Notes: generated by a model from the letters alone, not told the origin. 16,371 bases of DNA from Candidatus Cloacimonadota bacterium (GCA_023133395.1 JAGLWO010000306.1:1-16371), one strand, 5' to 3'; counted from the stretch's first letter, positions 1 to 8,473 are shown. Numbers and translations are program-made.

Positions 1-802
1 AAGTGAATTTTTCTCCGAAGAATTTCTTTCCGATCTGTCCAGTAAAAGGAGTAAGACCCTCATCGGTATTACGCCTGTCAAACGTCCAGATAAGATAGAT
101 CAACCAGTTTAAAACAGCAGCTGGTCGCAGGATAACAGGCAAACGCCCTTTTTCCAGTTGCAGTGGTTTCTGTAGAGAATCGAATTGCGTGTTAAGCTGA
201 TCAACCAGTTCATCCATACTGAATTTGGCATGATCTTTAACCGAGCGGGAAACCTTTGTTTCCACATCGCCTTTTTTCATGGTCATGGAGTGAGAAAAGC
301 TGGTGGATTGGTCAAAACCTTTAAAACCGTTTCTGGTGGACAGAAAATAATTATAAATATGTTTCTCGGAAATGCCCGAAACTTTGGCTTTTTTCGATTT
401 GGCATTATTTACACATTTATCAATATTATCTACTATCTTTTCCACTGAAAGATGAGCAGTGTTATCACAATAATTATTAACTTTCGGTAGTTTATGAGCT
501 GGTTCGGAAGGTACAAATTCAGGATCAGGCTGATTTAATCTGGCCATACTTTCTGCAGTTTTTATCAGGAATTTTAATGAATCTTCATCCAGCCTGTTCA
601 CAGAAGCAGTGCCGGTTTTATTAACAAAAGCCACTTCCAGACCGAGATACAGGTTCTCACCGGAAATATGTTGCGTAATACCGTTCTGGGCAAAACGGGT
701 TAAGAGGTTATCGGTAGAATTCATACTGAATGTGTAATCATCTGCCTGGCAGTTCTTACGAATATATTCTGCTGCTTTTTGCATTTGTTCTTTGGTTATC
801 AT
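1..802 (-). CDS. tldE: TldE/PmbA-like metalloprotease partner subunit, C-terminus cut by window edge
   Basis: The minus-strand frame opens with ATG at 800-802 and stays open for 267 codons to the left edge, so the C-terminal part is missing. The product begins MITKEQMQKAAEYIRKNC and has the layout of the N-terminal and middle part of the TldE/PmbA family. In that family TldE is the inactive partner of TldD in a heterodimeric protease that degrades unfolded peptides and matures some RiPPs. The start is well supported: GGAGG lies 6 bases upstream, and ATG overlaps the TGA of the preceding gene (ATGA, 4-base overlap), which suggests translational coupling and 1:1 synthesis. No HExxxH motif is visible in the part present, as expected for the non-catalytic subunit. 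The assignment rests on sequence character plus pairing with tldD; the gene could also be called pmbA. Confidence 0.85.
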   Translation of the reverse strand, partial: MITKEQMQKAAEYIRKNCQADDYTFSMNSTDNLLTRFAQNGITQHISGENLYLGLEVAFVNKTGTASVNRLDEDSLKFLIKTAESMARLNQPDPEFVPSEPAHKLPKVNNYCDNTAHLSVEKIVDNIDKCVNNAKSKKAKVSGISEKHIYNYFLSTRNGFKGFDQSTSFSHSMTMKKGDVETKVSRSVKDHAKFSMDELVDQLNTQFDSLQKPLQLEKGRLPVILRPAAVLNWLIYLIWTFDRRNTDEGLTPFTGQIGKKFFGEKFT

Positions 803-2241
803 TGTGAACCTCCCACACGGATTTTACGAAAGCGGGTTGTAGCTCCGCCATGCGTCATGCGACCGCGCTGACTGGGTTGACCCTTTCCGCAATTCGTTAT
901 GCCAAAGGTTTGGAAGAACCGCTTATCACAGATTGCGTCCACACTGTTCCAGAATTCAGGATTGTTAGATTTATACAGCACTTTTTTCAGGGGACGAGTT
1001 TTTTTGCCTTTCTTAATTTCCCAGAACATATCACCACCGAACTGGAAGTTAACACGGTGCTGATCAATGGAAAATGAGCCTCGTCCTTCGATGTAAATCC
1101 CGTCTTTTGTATCGGCGATCAGTTCCTGGGGAGTAAGTTTTTCCTGGCCCGGTTGCAGGTAGAGATTGGGAATGCGGTTAATGGGAAAATCATAATAGTT
1201 AGAGGCACGGTTGCAACCTCTGCTCATCTCCAGCCCAATAATAGGAGCAGTGGCACGGGTGCTGCCATATTCGTTCAGGATACCGTCTTTCACTATATAC
1301 CACTTCTGGTTGGGAACGCCGTCATCATCATAACCGGCGTTGGCTAAACCGCCTTCCAGAAGATTATCAGCTACAAAGTTCACGCTCCTGGCACCATATT
1401 GGAAGTTCCCTAATTTTTCAGGTGTAGCAAAGGAGATGCCGGCATAATCTGCTTCCCAACCCAACACACGATCCAGCTCGGTGGGATGCCCGATAGATTC
1501 ATGCATGGTAAGCGCCAGATGGTTAGGATCAAGAATAAGATCGCGGCGCTTCTCCGCACCTAGAGAATCTGCATGGACCTTGATGATAGCTTCTTCGGCT
1601 ATTTGAATTGCTTTATCAGGAAGATTCAAGCTGCGAACCCATTCCCAACCTTTTGCCTGACCTCCATGACTGAAGGTTCGGGATTGGCTGTCGCCTTTCG
1701 CCACAGCTGTAGCTGTGAATGTAGGATCGATATAAAGTGTTATAATATCCAAATGTGAGCCCAGAGTAGAAGCAAACAGCTTTTCATCTTTACGGCATTC
1801 CAGCAAGAACATTGCTTGTTTGATCTCGGCATAGTTGAGTAGGGTTTTGTTTACTTCCATCATTAATTCTACTTTTTCACTTAGCGGCACATCAAAGGGA
1901 TCGATTTTAAATGGTGTGCGGTAAGTATTGATATAGCCACGTTCATGAGCTAATTTTAAACCATTTCCATGCCTGATACGGGCAGATTGATTGGCAATGA
2001 AGAACGCTTTGTTTACGGTCTCATTCACAGCATCTTTAGTAAAAACGTTACTGTGTGCAAAACCCCAAGCACCGTCTTTGAACACACGAATACCATATCC
2101 GTAAATTTCTTGCAGGGAAGTGTTCTTCAGGCTCAGGTTACGCAGATAGATCGATTCTGTGCGCGTTTTCTGAATACGGATATCGGCATAATCAGCACCC
2201 AGGCTTTTTGCCGAATCCATTGCTTGTAAGAGATAATCCAC
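799..2241 (-). CDS. tldD: TldD-type zinc metalloprotease subunit
   Basis: 480 residues, the normal length for TldD, the catalytic subunit of the cytosolic TldD-TldE protease that cleaves unstructured peptides inside the heterodimer cavity. The metal-binding signature HESIGH is at residues 247-252, inside the family stretch TMHESIGHPTELDR. A C-terminal NCGKGQ motif carries C451, which matches the third metal-ligand cysteine of the family. The start is GTG at 2239-2241, giving MDYLLQAMDSAK. It is preferred over the ATG at codon 8 because AGGAGG lies 6 bases before it. The gene lies directly upstream of the tldE-like gene and overlaps it by 4 bases. A TTGACA occurs upstream (minus strand, 2303-2308), but I see no convincing -10 at the right distance. 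Confidence 0.95.
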   Translation of the reverse strand: MDYLLQAMDSAKSLGADYADIRIQKTRTESIYLRNLSLKNTSLQEIYGYGIRVFKDGAWGFAHSNVFTKDAVNETVNKAFFIANQSARIRHGNGLKLAHERGYINTYRTPFKIDPFDVPLSEKVELMMEVNKTLLNYAEIKQAMFLLECRKDEKLFASTLGSHLDIITLYIDPTFTATAVAKGDSQSRTFSHGGQAKGWEWVRSLNLPDKAIQIAEEAIIKVHADSLGAEKRRDLILDPNHLALTMHESIGHPTELDRVLGWEADYAGISFATPEKLGNFQYGARSVNFVADNLLEGGLANAGYDDDGVPNQKWYIVKDGILNEYGSTRATAPIIGLEMSRGCNRASNYYDFPINRIPNLYLQPGQEKLTPQELIADTKDGIYIEGRGSFSIDQHRVNFQFGGDMFWEIKKGKKTRPLKKVLYKSNNPEFWNSVDAICDKRFFQTFGITNCGKGQPSQRGRMTHGGATTRFRKIRVGGSQ

Positions 2242-2388
2242 TAAAAACCTCCTTTTAATATAATGTGAAATTTGAAATGGAAAATGAGGAATTAACCAGG
2301 TGTGTCAAACATTTTATCCTATAAGTTAATATAACTCACAGATAAACACGGAATTGTAATGGCAGATCATCGATCTGCCTTTTAAAAT
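2242..2388. other. Intergenic region tag-tldD with a hairpin
   Basis: This 147-base AT-rich gap holds the tldD ribosome binding site, a lone TTGACA on the minus strand at 2303-2308, and a hairpin next to the tag stop codon. I see no small ORF with a ribosome binding site. The region presumably contains the tldDE promoter, but I cannot place it. Confidence 0.5.
2361..2383 (+). terminator. Hairpin with T-run, terminator-like on the plus strand
   Basis: GGCAGATC (2361-2368), loop ATC and GATCTGCC (2372-2379) form a perfect 8-bp stem, followed by TTTT on the plus strand. It lies 9 bases beyond the tag stop. Its U-run faces the wrong way to end tag (minus strand), because the minus-strand side after the stem reads ATTACAATTC. 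It may block antisense transcription toward tag, or simply act as a 3' stem protecting the tag mRNA. Confidence 0.4.
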
Positions 2389-2961
2389 TTATACCATTAT
2401 ATCCTGACACTCTTTCCAGCGGAAGCAACGGGTTAAATGATCATTAACGAGTCCGGTTGCTTGCAGATGAGAATAAATTGTGATTGATCCCAGGAATTTG
2501 AGACCACGTTTTTTCATATCTTTACTGATGCGATCTGATAATTCGGTTTTAGCTGGAATCTGGGAGATCTCAGTCCACTGGTTTATAATTGGTTTACCAT
2601 TCACGAAACCCCACAGATAATTACAGAAACTGCCGAATTCCTTTTGAATTTCCCGGAATAATCTGGCATTATTGATCGAAGCTTCTATCTTACGGTGGTT
2701 GCGGATGATACCGGCATTCTGCATAAGTGCTTCTATTTTTTTCTCATTATATTTTGCCACTTTTTCCACATCGAATCCATCATAAGCTGCCCGGTAATTT
2801 TCCCGTTTCTTTAGAATAGTTTGCCAGCTTAAACCAGCTTGAGCCGATTCCAGCACCAGGAATTCAAATTGTTTTTTATCATCATAAACAGGAACACCCC
2901 ATTCTTCATCGTGGTAATGAATATAAAGTTCGTTAGCGGTTCCCCAGGGACATCGGTTCAT
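2389..2961 (-). CDS. tag: DNA-3-methyladenine glycosylase I
   Basis: 190 residues, the typical Tag size. The enzyme excises N3-methyladenine from alkylated DNA as the first step of base excision repair in the cytoplasm. All family landmarks fall at the E. coli Tag positions: the zinc-binding set C4, H17, H175 and C179 (RCPWG, HYHDEEWG and NDHLTRC contexts), E38 in the base pocket and W46 in GLSWQ. AAGGAG lies about 6 bases before the ATG, supporting this start. It is a single gene: the upstream neighbour on the same strand ends at a strong terminator, so tag should have its own promoter in 2962-3036, which I could not pin down. Nothing appears broken. Confidence 0.97.
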   Translation of the reverse strand: MNRCPWGTANELYIHYHDEEWGVPVYDDKKQFEFLVLESAQAGLSWQTILKKRENYRAAYDGFDVEKVAKYNEKKIEALMQNAGIIRNHRKIEASINNARLFREIQKEFGSFCNYLWGFVNGKPIINQWTEISQIPAKTELSDRISKDMKKRGLKFLGSITIYSHLQATGLVNDHLTRCFRWKECQDIMV

Positions 2962-3036
2962 TATCTTCTCCTTGTAGTTTAAATTTAAGGACCAAAATTA
3001 ATTCACGATTCGCAGGTTTCTGGGAAATGTGTAAAG

Positions 3037-3068
3037 AAAAAAAGCCGGTGTAATCTTTATACACCGGC
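3037..3068 (-). terminator. Rho-independent terminator of the beta-helix/protease operon
   Basis: On the minus strand GCCGGTGTA pairs with TACACCGGC (arms 3060-3068 and 3044-3052) in a perfect 9-bp stem with a 7-base loop. It is followed by TTTTTTT (complement of 3037-3043). The hairpin begins 20 bases beyond the protease stop codon, so it ends the two-gene operon and insulates tag. Confidence 0.93.
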
Positions 3069-3088
3069 AATAATGTATTCTATAATGT

Positions 3089-3376
3089 TTATTTCATCAG
3101 GATCATCTTTTTGGCTTCTTCGTGGGTTTCTGTTTTCAGTTTATAGAAATAAATTCCACTTGAAACTGATTTACCATTATTGTCAACTCCATTCCAAATA
3201 ACTGTATGATTTCCTGCTTCCAGATTTTCATTCAACAGTGTCTTAACTTTCTGACCTTTGATGTTATAGACATTAAGTGAAACCTTCGAATTCTCTTTGA
3301 GAGAATAATTTATTGTAGTTGTTGGGTTGAATGGATTTGGATAGTTTTGATTTAGTTTTGTAATAAGAGAGATTAA
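3089..3376 (-). repeat. Shared sorting-domain module, copy A
   Basis: The last 95 residues of the protease align without gaps to the last 95 residues of the beta-helix protein (5856-6143). By my count 76 of 95 residues are identical, and the DNA is also visibly similar. The stretch NYPNPFNPTTTINYSL, the GQKV segment, the SSGIYFYKLKT segment and the terminal KMILMK mark this as a FlgD-like/Por secretion tail. Confidence 0.9.
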
Positions 3377-5833
3377 ATCATCATCTGCACCTAAAGGAGT
3401 TAAATCAAAGAAATTGGTGAGTTCAGCCAGTAGGTTTTCTCTGGTGCTGGGAAATTCACCATCAATTAATTCTGCCAGAGCATAGGAAAAGCAGAAAGTT
3501 TTTTGACCAAACGAACCTTCATTCTGAATAGCAACACATCCGTAATCACTTTCGATGAAAGCTTCTGAACCGAAGGTATTAGGAGTAAAGAGATCTATCC
3601 AGGTATTATAAAGCTGATTCGATCCTGTAAAAAGCATTCCTTCTGTTATTGTCTCCGAAAAACCCTCCAGATGAGTGATTATATTTGTAGTACCATCAAT
3701 TGTAGATTCTATTCCAAAAACATTCCACAAAATTGTATTTCCTAATTGATCCCAACCGAATGCATCTCCGCTTTCCAGATAGATTTTACCGCCATTCTCT
3801 AGATAACTGATTATTGATTCAGCCATATTATCGGATAAAATAGTATAGTCGCCTCCGAAATTGCCGAAAGAAAGAAAAACTGCTTCGAAATTTAGTAGTG
3901 AACCTAGAAAAAAATTCGTATAAAAAACAGGATAATTTTGATCAATTAGATAATCCCTAATGTAAGCACCGCTGTAGGCTGGGCCATCGGCTACTCCCTC
4001 CCAGACTAATATTCCTGAAGGTTCAATGAAAAATTCCAGAGCTATTTCATCTCCAACAAATATCTCGACATCAGCATCGATATGGAAAGTTAATTCAGTA
4101 AAATGTGATGTTGCGTTCTCGTCGATCACAAATTGGAAATGATCGTTAATAGTTATATTATTATCGACTTCAATTGAACCGCTCCAGGGTGAACTGGTCA
4201 CTGTAATCTCAGGATCGCTACTCGAGAGAGTAATGGTAAGGTTATCAGAACCGGTATAATTATCAAAATTCCTGAGTTTAAAATTCAATAAAACTTCTTC
4301 TCCCTGTTCCAGAATTCCATTCAAATTGGAATCGATCACATCCAGATCGTATAATGACAATCTTAAGCCCTCAGGAACTGTTACATTGATCTCATCTAAA
4401 GCTCTAAAGGCATTAATCCGACCATAACCCAGCTTGTTTTCGTAATTTGGATTTAGAGCATTGAGATCGTCAGCAGTTCCGAATAACTGGATTATGATCT
4501 GCTCATTATTCCAATCGGGATTATAGGATTTTATTAAAGCCAGCAAACCAGCCACCATAGGGGTTGCCATCGAAGTTCCAAACCCAGTTTGGTAATTGCC
4601 TTGCGGCACAGTACTCCAGATGCCACCATCCACAGCCATATCACCCCCGGGAGCGGATATATCTACACTTGCACCATAATTAGAATAGAAAGCCTTGATA
4701 TCGTTACTGGCTACAGAAGCAACAGAAAAAACTCCAGGATAACAAGCTGGATAAATAAAAACCTCATTATTATAATTATGAGCAGCTGCAATGACAATGC
4801 TACCCAGTCCCATAGCGTATTCAATAACTTCTTCGTAAGATTGAGAATAATATGTTCCTCCCCAACTATTACTGATTATATCAGCACCGTTTTCTGCACA
4901 GTAGATTATTCCGTCATATAAACCAAACCCGAATGTACCATTATGACCGTGTTTAGTTAATACTACCTCTACATTCCAGCTAATACTTGCTATGCCAATT
5001 TCATTATTTGTAACTCCTGCTGCTATCCCGGAACAATGGGTACCATGAGCATCTCCAGGTCCATAAGGATTAGTATCATTATCCTGAGAATAGAAATCCC
5101 AACCGATGAAATCATCAATAAAGCCATTTTCATCATCATCCACTCCGTTCTCATCATCTGGATCGAAGATCCATTCAGAACCGTTGAACTCTATTGTATA
5201 ACCATCTCCATCAAAATCCTCACCTAGATTTTGCCAAAGGTTATCGATAATATCAGGGTGAAACCACTCTAAAGCATTATCAACTATACCAATAAGAACT
5301 GATTCCGTACCATCTTCTCCGTGATGTATATCCCAGGCTTGATCCGCCCAGATCTGAGGTAAGTGCTGCATATAATCGTAAAATGTATCATCTGGCACAT
5401 CGGCTAGATAATTTATAAACACAGGTTCTGCATATTCAATATTTGGATCATGCGAGAAAGCTTCCACTACGGTCTGAATATCGATCCTTTCAGGAAAATT
5501 GATCTGATAGATCCGGGAAAGATCGGGAAGATCATCTCTCAGTTTTGCCGGGTTGTAGTGGAACCGCTTATTCAGTGAATTGATATCGAACTCTGATACA
5601 AGGGCATCCAGAGATGAAATACCAAAGAACACAAGACCACTCTGAGGCTCAAATTCTCTAAAACCTTCTTTCACCTTTATTGTTATCATACCTTGATGAA
5701 AATCGGGCATCTCCTGTGTTTTGTAATCTTGATTCAGGTTTAATTGATGATTGAAGTTATTGATTGATCCTGCATTTTTTGCAGCTAAAGTTGTAACAAC
5801 ACAAATAAACAAAATAACATACATAGTTTTCAT
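3089..5833 (-). CDS. Secreted subtilisin-family (S8) serine protease with T9SS-type C-terminal sorting domain
   Basis: 914 residues. The order is signal peptide (about 1-18), fervidolysin/I9-like prodomain (about 45-145, ending in NIEYAEPVF), S8 catalytic domain (about 160-480), a beta-rich domain (about 488-605), an alpha/beta domain resembling a glutamine-amidotransferase-like fold (about 606-810), and a FlgD-like/Por sorting domain (about 826-914). The catalytic triad is complete: D185 (GIVD), H263 (HGTHCSG) and S421 (GTSMATP). N353 is the probable oxyanion asparagine, in AAAHN rather than the usual AAAGN. Acidic DxDGDG and DENGxxDD stretches at 206-241 look like calcium sites. Export through the Sec system, then outer-membrane passage and anchoring by a type IX-like system, is inferred from the C-terminus. 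AAGGAG lies 6 bases before the ATG. The gene follows the beta-helix gene by 22 bases, so they are co-transcribed. Confidence 0.93.
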   Translation of the reverse strand: MKTMYVILFICVVTTLAAKNAGSINNFNHQLNLNQDYKTQEMPDFHQGMITIKVKEGFREFEPQSGLVFFGISSLDALVSEFDINSLNKRFHYNPAKLRDDLPDLSRIYQINFPERIDIQTVVEAFSHDPNIEYAEPVFINYLADVPDDTFYDYMQHLPQIWADQAWDIHHGEDGTESVLIGIVDNALEWFHPDIIDNLWQNLGEDFDGDGYTIEFNGSEWIFDPDDENGVDDDENGFIDDFIGWDFYSQDNDTNPYGPGDAHGTHCSGIAAGVTNNEIGIASISWNVEVVLTKHGHNGTFGFGLYDGIIYCAENGADIISNSWGGTYYSQSYEEVIEYAMGLGSIVIAAAHNYNNEVFIYPACYPGVFSVASVASNDIKAFYSNYGASVDISAPGGDMAVDGGIWSTVPQGNYQTGFGTSMATPMVAGLLALIKSYNPDWNNEQIIIQLFGTADDLNALNPNYENKLGYGRINAFRALDEINVTVPEGLRLSLYDLDVIDSNLNGILEQGEEVLLNFKLRNFDNYTGSDNLTITLSSSDPEITVTSSPWSGSIEVDNNITINDHFQFVIDENATSHFTELTFHIDADVEIFVGDEIALEFFIEPSGILVWEGVADGPAYSGAYIRDYLIDQNYPVFYTNFFLGSLLNFEAVFLSFGNFGGDYTILSDNMAESIISYLENGGKIYLESGDAFGWDQLGNTILWNVFGIESTIDGTTNIITHLEGFSETITEGMLFTGSNQLYNTWIDLFTPNTFGSEAFIESDYGCVAIQNEGSFGQKTFCFSYALAELIDGEFPSTRENLLAELTNFFDLTPLGADDDLISLITKLNQNYPNPFNPTTTINYSLKENSKVSLNVYNIKGQKVKTLLNENLEAGNHTVIWNGVDNNGKSVSSGIYFYKLKTETHEEAKKMILMK

Positions 5834-5855
5834 AACTTACTCCTTTTTGGTTAAA

Positions 5856-6143
5856 TTACTTCATCAATATCATTTTCCTTGTTTTCTCATAATTTCTTGT
5901 TTTCAACTTATAGAAATAAATCCCACTTGAAACTGTTTTACCATTTTTATCCTTTCCATTCCAAATAACAGAATGCTGACCAGCTGGCAACTGATCGCTG
6001 ACAAGCTGCTTAACTTTCTGGCCTTTGATGTTGTAGATATTGAGTGAGACCTTCGAATTCTCTTTGAGTGAATAATTTATTGTTGTGGTTGGATTAAATG
6101 GATTCGGATAGTTCTGATTGAGTTTTGTAATTAGAGGGATTAA
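5856..6143 (-). repeat. Shared sorting-domain module, copy B
   Basis: Paired with 3089-3376. Divergence is concentrated in two surface-like stretches (KTLLNENLEAG versus KQLVSDQLPAG, and the region just before KMILMK). The first about 45 residues are almost unchanged. Confidence 0.9.
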
Positions 6144-8327
6144 ATTCTCATTTGCCCCTACAACATTCTGATTTTCATAAGCTCCCATATCAATTCTTCC
6201 ACCATAAACTCTTGGATTTCCAGCCAGATCAAATTCAGGCAGATTCAAACCGGTTGTATCCGGGATACCTGCATTTACACAAGATGACAGATCCTGCAGC
6301 ATAAAAGGATGATCTCCTATTCCAACAAATAACGGATCTTCGTCAATGTTTCCCTCCAGCCAGTACACTGTTCCGTTATTGTTCGTTACTATTCCAGCTT
6401 CTCCACCTTGAATATCAGAATAGGTTATTGTGATTGAATTTGGGTTAAAATCTTCATAAAAATAAACCTCTTGAAGTGTATCATTCCATAAAATACAATT
6501 GATTAAACTCGGATTGGAATTCCAACAACAGAAAACTCCACCACCTTTAATAGCAGTATTACCTGATAATGTTACATTAACTAAACTCGGGCTGGAATTC
6601 CTATAACAACAAATCCCACCACCTCTATAAGCAGTATTATCTGTTATGGATACATTAACTAAACTCGGATTGGAATTATCAAAACAGTAAATTCCACCTC
6701 CACTATTATTAACAGAATTACCTGTTATAGTTACATTCTCTAAACTCGGACTTGAATTTTCACAGTAAATACCACCACCACTATTACCTGTTATGGTTAC
6801 ATTTGCTAAACTCAGACTTGAATTTTCACAGTAAATACCACCACCAACCCAAGCAGAATTACCTGTTATGGTTACATTTGCTAAACTCGGACTTGAATTA
6901 TTTTTGCAGTAAATCCCACCACCGTGAGGAGCACTACCATTCTGAATAGTCATATTCTCTATGGAAAAATCATTATCGTTATAGCACCATAAAATTTTAC
7001 TTAATTCTTCACCATCTAAAATTGTAGAAGCCTCATCTTCTCCAAGCAATGAAACATAACTTCTACAATATAATGGAAATATTTCACCTGTTCCGGAAGG
7101 GGAATATGTTCCATTCGATAGATGAATTGTGAGAGTATTTGTACTGTCAGGAAGGATCTTAGTAAGTGCATAAGAAATTGTAAGTAAAGGATCATTAACG
7201 GTTAATCCGCTATTATCATCAGAACCATCAGGACTTACATACAGATCTTGATCTACCTGCTCTACTTTGGCATTAAGAATATCAAAGGTGAAATTGTCGA
7301 TTGGACAGGCAAAATAATCATTTGGTTGTAATACAGTGAATGTATCTACGACAACATCTATTGTAGGACAATTGGCAGCATACAGATCACATCCTGATAA
7401 ACCTGCAGAATTCAGGAATATGTTACATCGATCTACAGCCTCAAAACTAAGGCTGGAATTATTACAATAAATCCCACCACCAACCCCATCTGCAGTATTA
7501 CCTGTTATGGTAACATTCTCCAAACTCAAACTGGAATTATTACAAAGAATTCCACCACCATCATAAGAAGCAGAATTATCTGTTATAGTAACATTCACCA
7601 AACTCGGACTGGTGCCCGCACAGTAAATCCCACCACCATTACGTTCAGCAGAATTACCTGTTATGGTTACATTCAGTAAACTCGGACTGGTGCCCGCACA
7701 GTAAATCCCACCACCATTTCCTCTATTAGCAAAACCATATTCAACAGAATTACCTGTTATGGTTACATTCTGTAGAATTGGACTGGAATTATAACAGTAA
7801 ATACCACCACCATTATAAGAAGAATTACCTGTTATGGTTACATTCTGTAGAATTGGACTGGAATCCCAGCAGGAAATCCCACCTCCATATCCAGCAACAC
7901 TCCCCTCAAGAAGATAAGCAGTATTATTTATTATCGTTATATTCTGTAGAGTCGGACTGGAATTAGAACAGTTAATCCCAGCACCAGCACCAGCATAACC
8001 ATTTGTAATGGTGAAACCAGAAAGCACTGCAGTTGAATCCACTCCACTACCAATGATTACTACAATTCCATTTTGATTGCCATCAATTATCGTTTGGGAA
8101 ATATAACTTGTATCCTGTGTTGTTAAGAATAATGAAGCTACTGTGATCAGTTTTCCATTGTAGTTAATGTTTTCTACATAAGTTCCTGATTGCACAAGAA
8201 CTGTGTCTGCATCAACTGCTGCATTAATTCCTGCTTGGATCGTTGGTTGATCGGCAGGGATGTTGATGATGGTTGAGTACAAACAAGTAGTTACTAAAAA
8301 AACGAAAATTAAAATAAGTGTTTTCAT
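5856..8327 (-). CDS. Secreted right-handed beta-helix repeat protein with T9SS-type sorting domain
   Basis: 823 residues. A signal peptide (about 1-18, MKTLILIFVFLVTTCLYS) is followed by a beta-helix entry region (PTIQAGINAAVDADTVLV, GTYVENI) and a first block of seven coils (about 113-307). A second entry segment (DLYVSPDGSDDNSG, DUF1565-like, about 361-420) leads to six more coils (about 468-613). An AGNPRVYGGRIDMGAYE motif (about 702-718), common at the end of such helices, precedes the FlgD-like sorting tail (about 735-823). Coils follow GGGIYC-x-NSSPSL-x-NVTITGNS, like the GG[AIL]-type motifs of polymorphic outer-membrane proteins. It is probably a cell-surface adhesin or glycan-binding scaffold; no polysaccharide lyase active site is recognisable. 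AGGAGG lies 4 bases before the ATG, and a sigma-54 promoter lies just upstream. It is the first gene of the operon with the protease. Confidence 0.88.
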   Translation of the reverse strand: MKTLILIFVFLVTTCLYSTIINIPADQPTIQAGINAAVDADTVLVQSGTYVENINYNGKLITVASLFLTTQDTSYISQTIIDGNQNGIVVIIGSGVDSTAVLSGFTITNGYAGAGAGINCSNSSPTLQNITIINNTAYLLEGSVAGYGGGISCWDSSPILQNVTITGNSSYNGGGIYCYNSSPILQNVTITGNSVEYGFANRGNGGGIYCAGTSPSLLNVTITGNSAERNGGGIYCAGTSPSLVNVTITDNSASYDGGGILCNNSSLSLENVTITGNTADGVGGGIYCNNSSLSFEAVDRCNIFLNSAGLSGCDLYAANCPTIDVVVDTFTVLQPNDYFACPIDNFTFDILNAKVEQVDQDLYVSPDGSDDNSGLTVNDPLLTISYALTKILPDSTNTLTIHLSNGTYSPSGTGEIFPLYCRSYVSLLGEDEASTILDGEELSKILWCYNDNDFSIENMTIQNGSAPHGGGIYCKNNSSPSLANVTITGNSAWVGGGIYCENSSLSLANVTITGNSGGGIYCENSSPSLENVTITGNSVNNSGGGIYCFDNSNPSLVNVSITDNTAYRGGGICCYRNSSPSLVNVTLSGNTAIKGGGVFCCWNSNPSLINCILWNDTLQEVYFYEDFNPNSITITYSDIQGGEAGIVTNNNGTVYWLEGNIDEDPLFVGIGDHPFMLQDLSSCVNAGIPDTTGLNLPEFDLAGNPRVYGGRIDMGAYENQNVVGANENLIPLITKLNQNYPNPFNPTTTINYSLKENSKVSLNIYNIKGQKVKQLVSDQLPAGQHSVIWNGKDKNGKTVSSGIYFYKLKTRNYEKTRKMILMK
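6489..6926 (-). repeat. Beta-helix coil repeats, block 2 (six coils)
   Basis: This region codes for residues about 468-613 of the beta-helix protein. Six consecutive coils each begin GGGI/GGGV followed by YC, CC or FC. Coil length varies from 22 residues (66 bp) to 27. The 22-residue coil lacks the 4-residue turn insertion present in its neighbours. The DNA repeats are clear enough to resemble direct repeats, but they lie in frame inside a gene. Confidence 0.9.
7407..7991 (-). repeat. Beta-helix coil repeats, block 1 (seven coils)
   Basis: This region codes for residues about 113-307. The dominant period is 26 residues (78 bp), with loops lengthened in two coils (SVEYGFANRGN and TAYLLEGSVAG). 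Two neighbouring coils share an identical GGGIYCAGTSPSL stretch and nearly identical DNA, suggesting recent unit duplication. Confidence 0.9.
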
Positions 8328-8359
8328 GAGACCTCCTTTTTTTTCTACATTATTTAATA

Positions 8360-8375
8360 AGCAATACTAATGCCA
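8360..8375 (-). promoter_or_regulatory. Sigma-54 (-24/-12) promoter of the beta-helix/protease operon
   Basis: On the minus strand this reads TGGCATTAGTATTGCT. It carries the invariant GG of the -24 element and GC of the -12 element at exact consensus spacing, with full TGGCA and TTGC cores (consensus TGGCACG-N4-TTGCA). The predicted start site is about 8349. That gives a leader of roughly 22 bases containing just AAAAAGGAGG and the start codon of the beta-helix gene. A GAFTGA-bearing sigma-54 activator is encoded nearby (11936-13405). Confidence 0.78.
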
Positions 8376-8473
8376 AATGAGACAATAAATTCTTCTATTA
8401 ATCTAAATCAATAGCCATCAAGTGATTAGGCATTTTTTATCTTCAATATAAATCTTACATCAAAGGCAAAAAG

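Noticed and set aside
185..448. Plus-strand open frame of 87 codons near the left edge
   Set aside because: It lies opposite the tldE-like frame, which is open throughout with a strong ribosome binding site and family character.
6752..7966. Plus-strand open frames with repeated HSKYHHH-like translations
   Set aside because: They are antisense images of the beta-helix coils, with no ribosome binding sites and low-complexity products.
6489..7991. Regularly spaced near-identical units that could look like a CRISPR or other direct-repeat array
   Set aside because: The period follows whole codons of a long open frame and encodes a coherent beta-helix motif. Spacers are not unique and unit length varies by whole codons.
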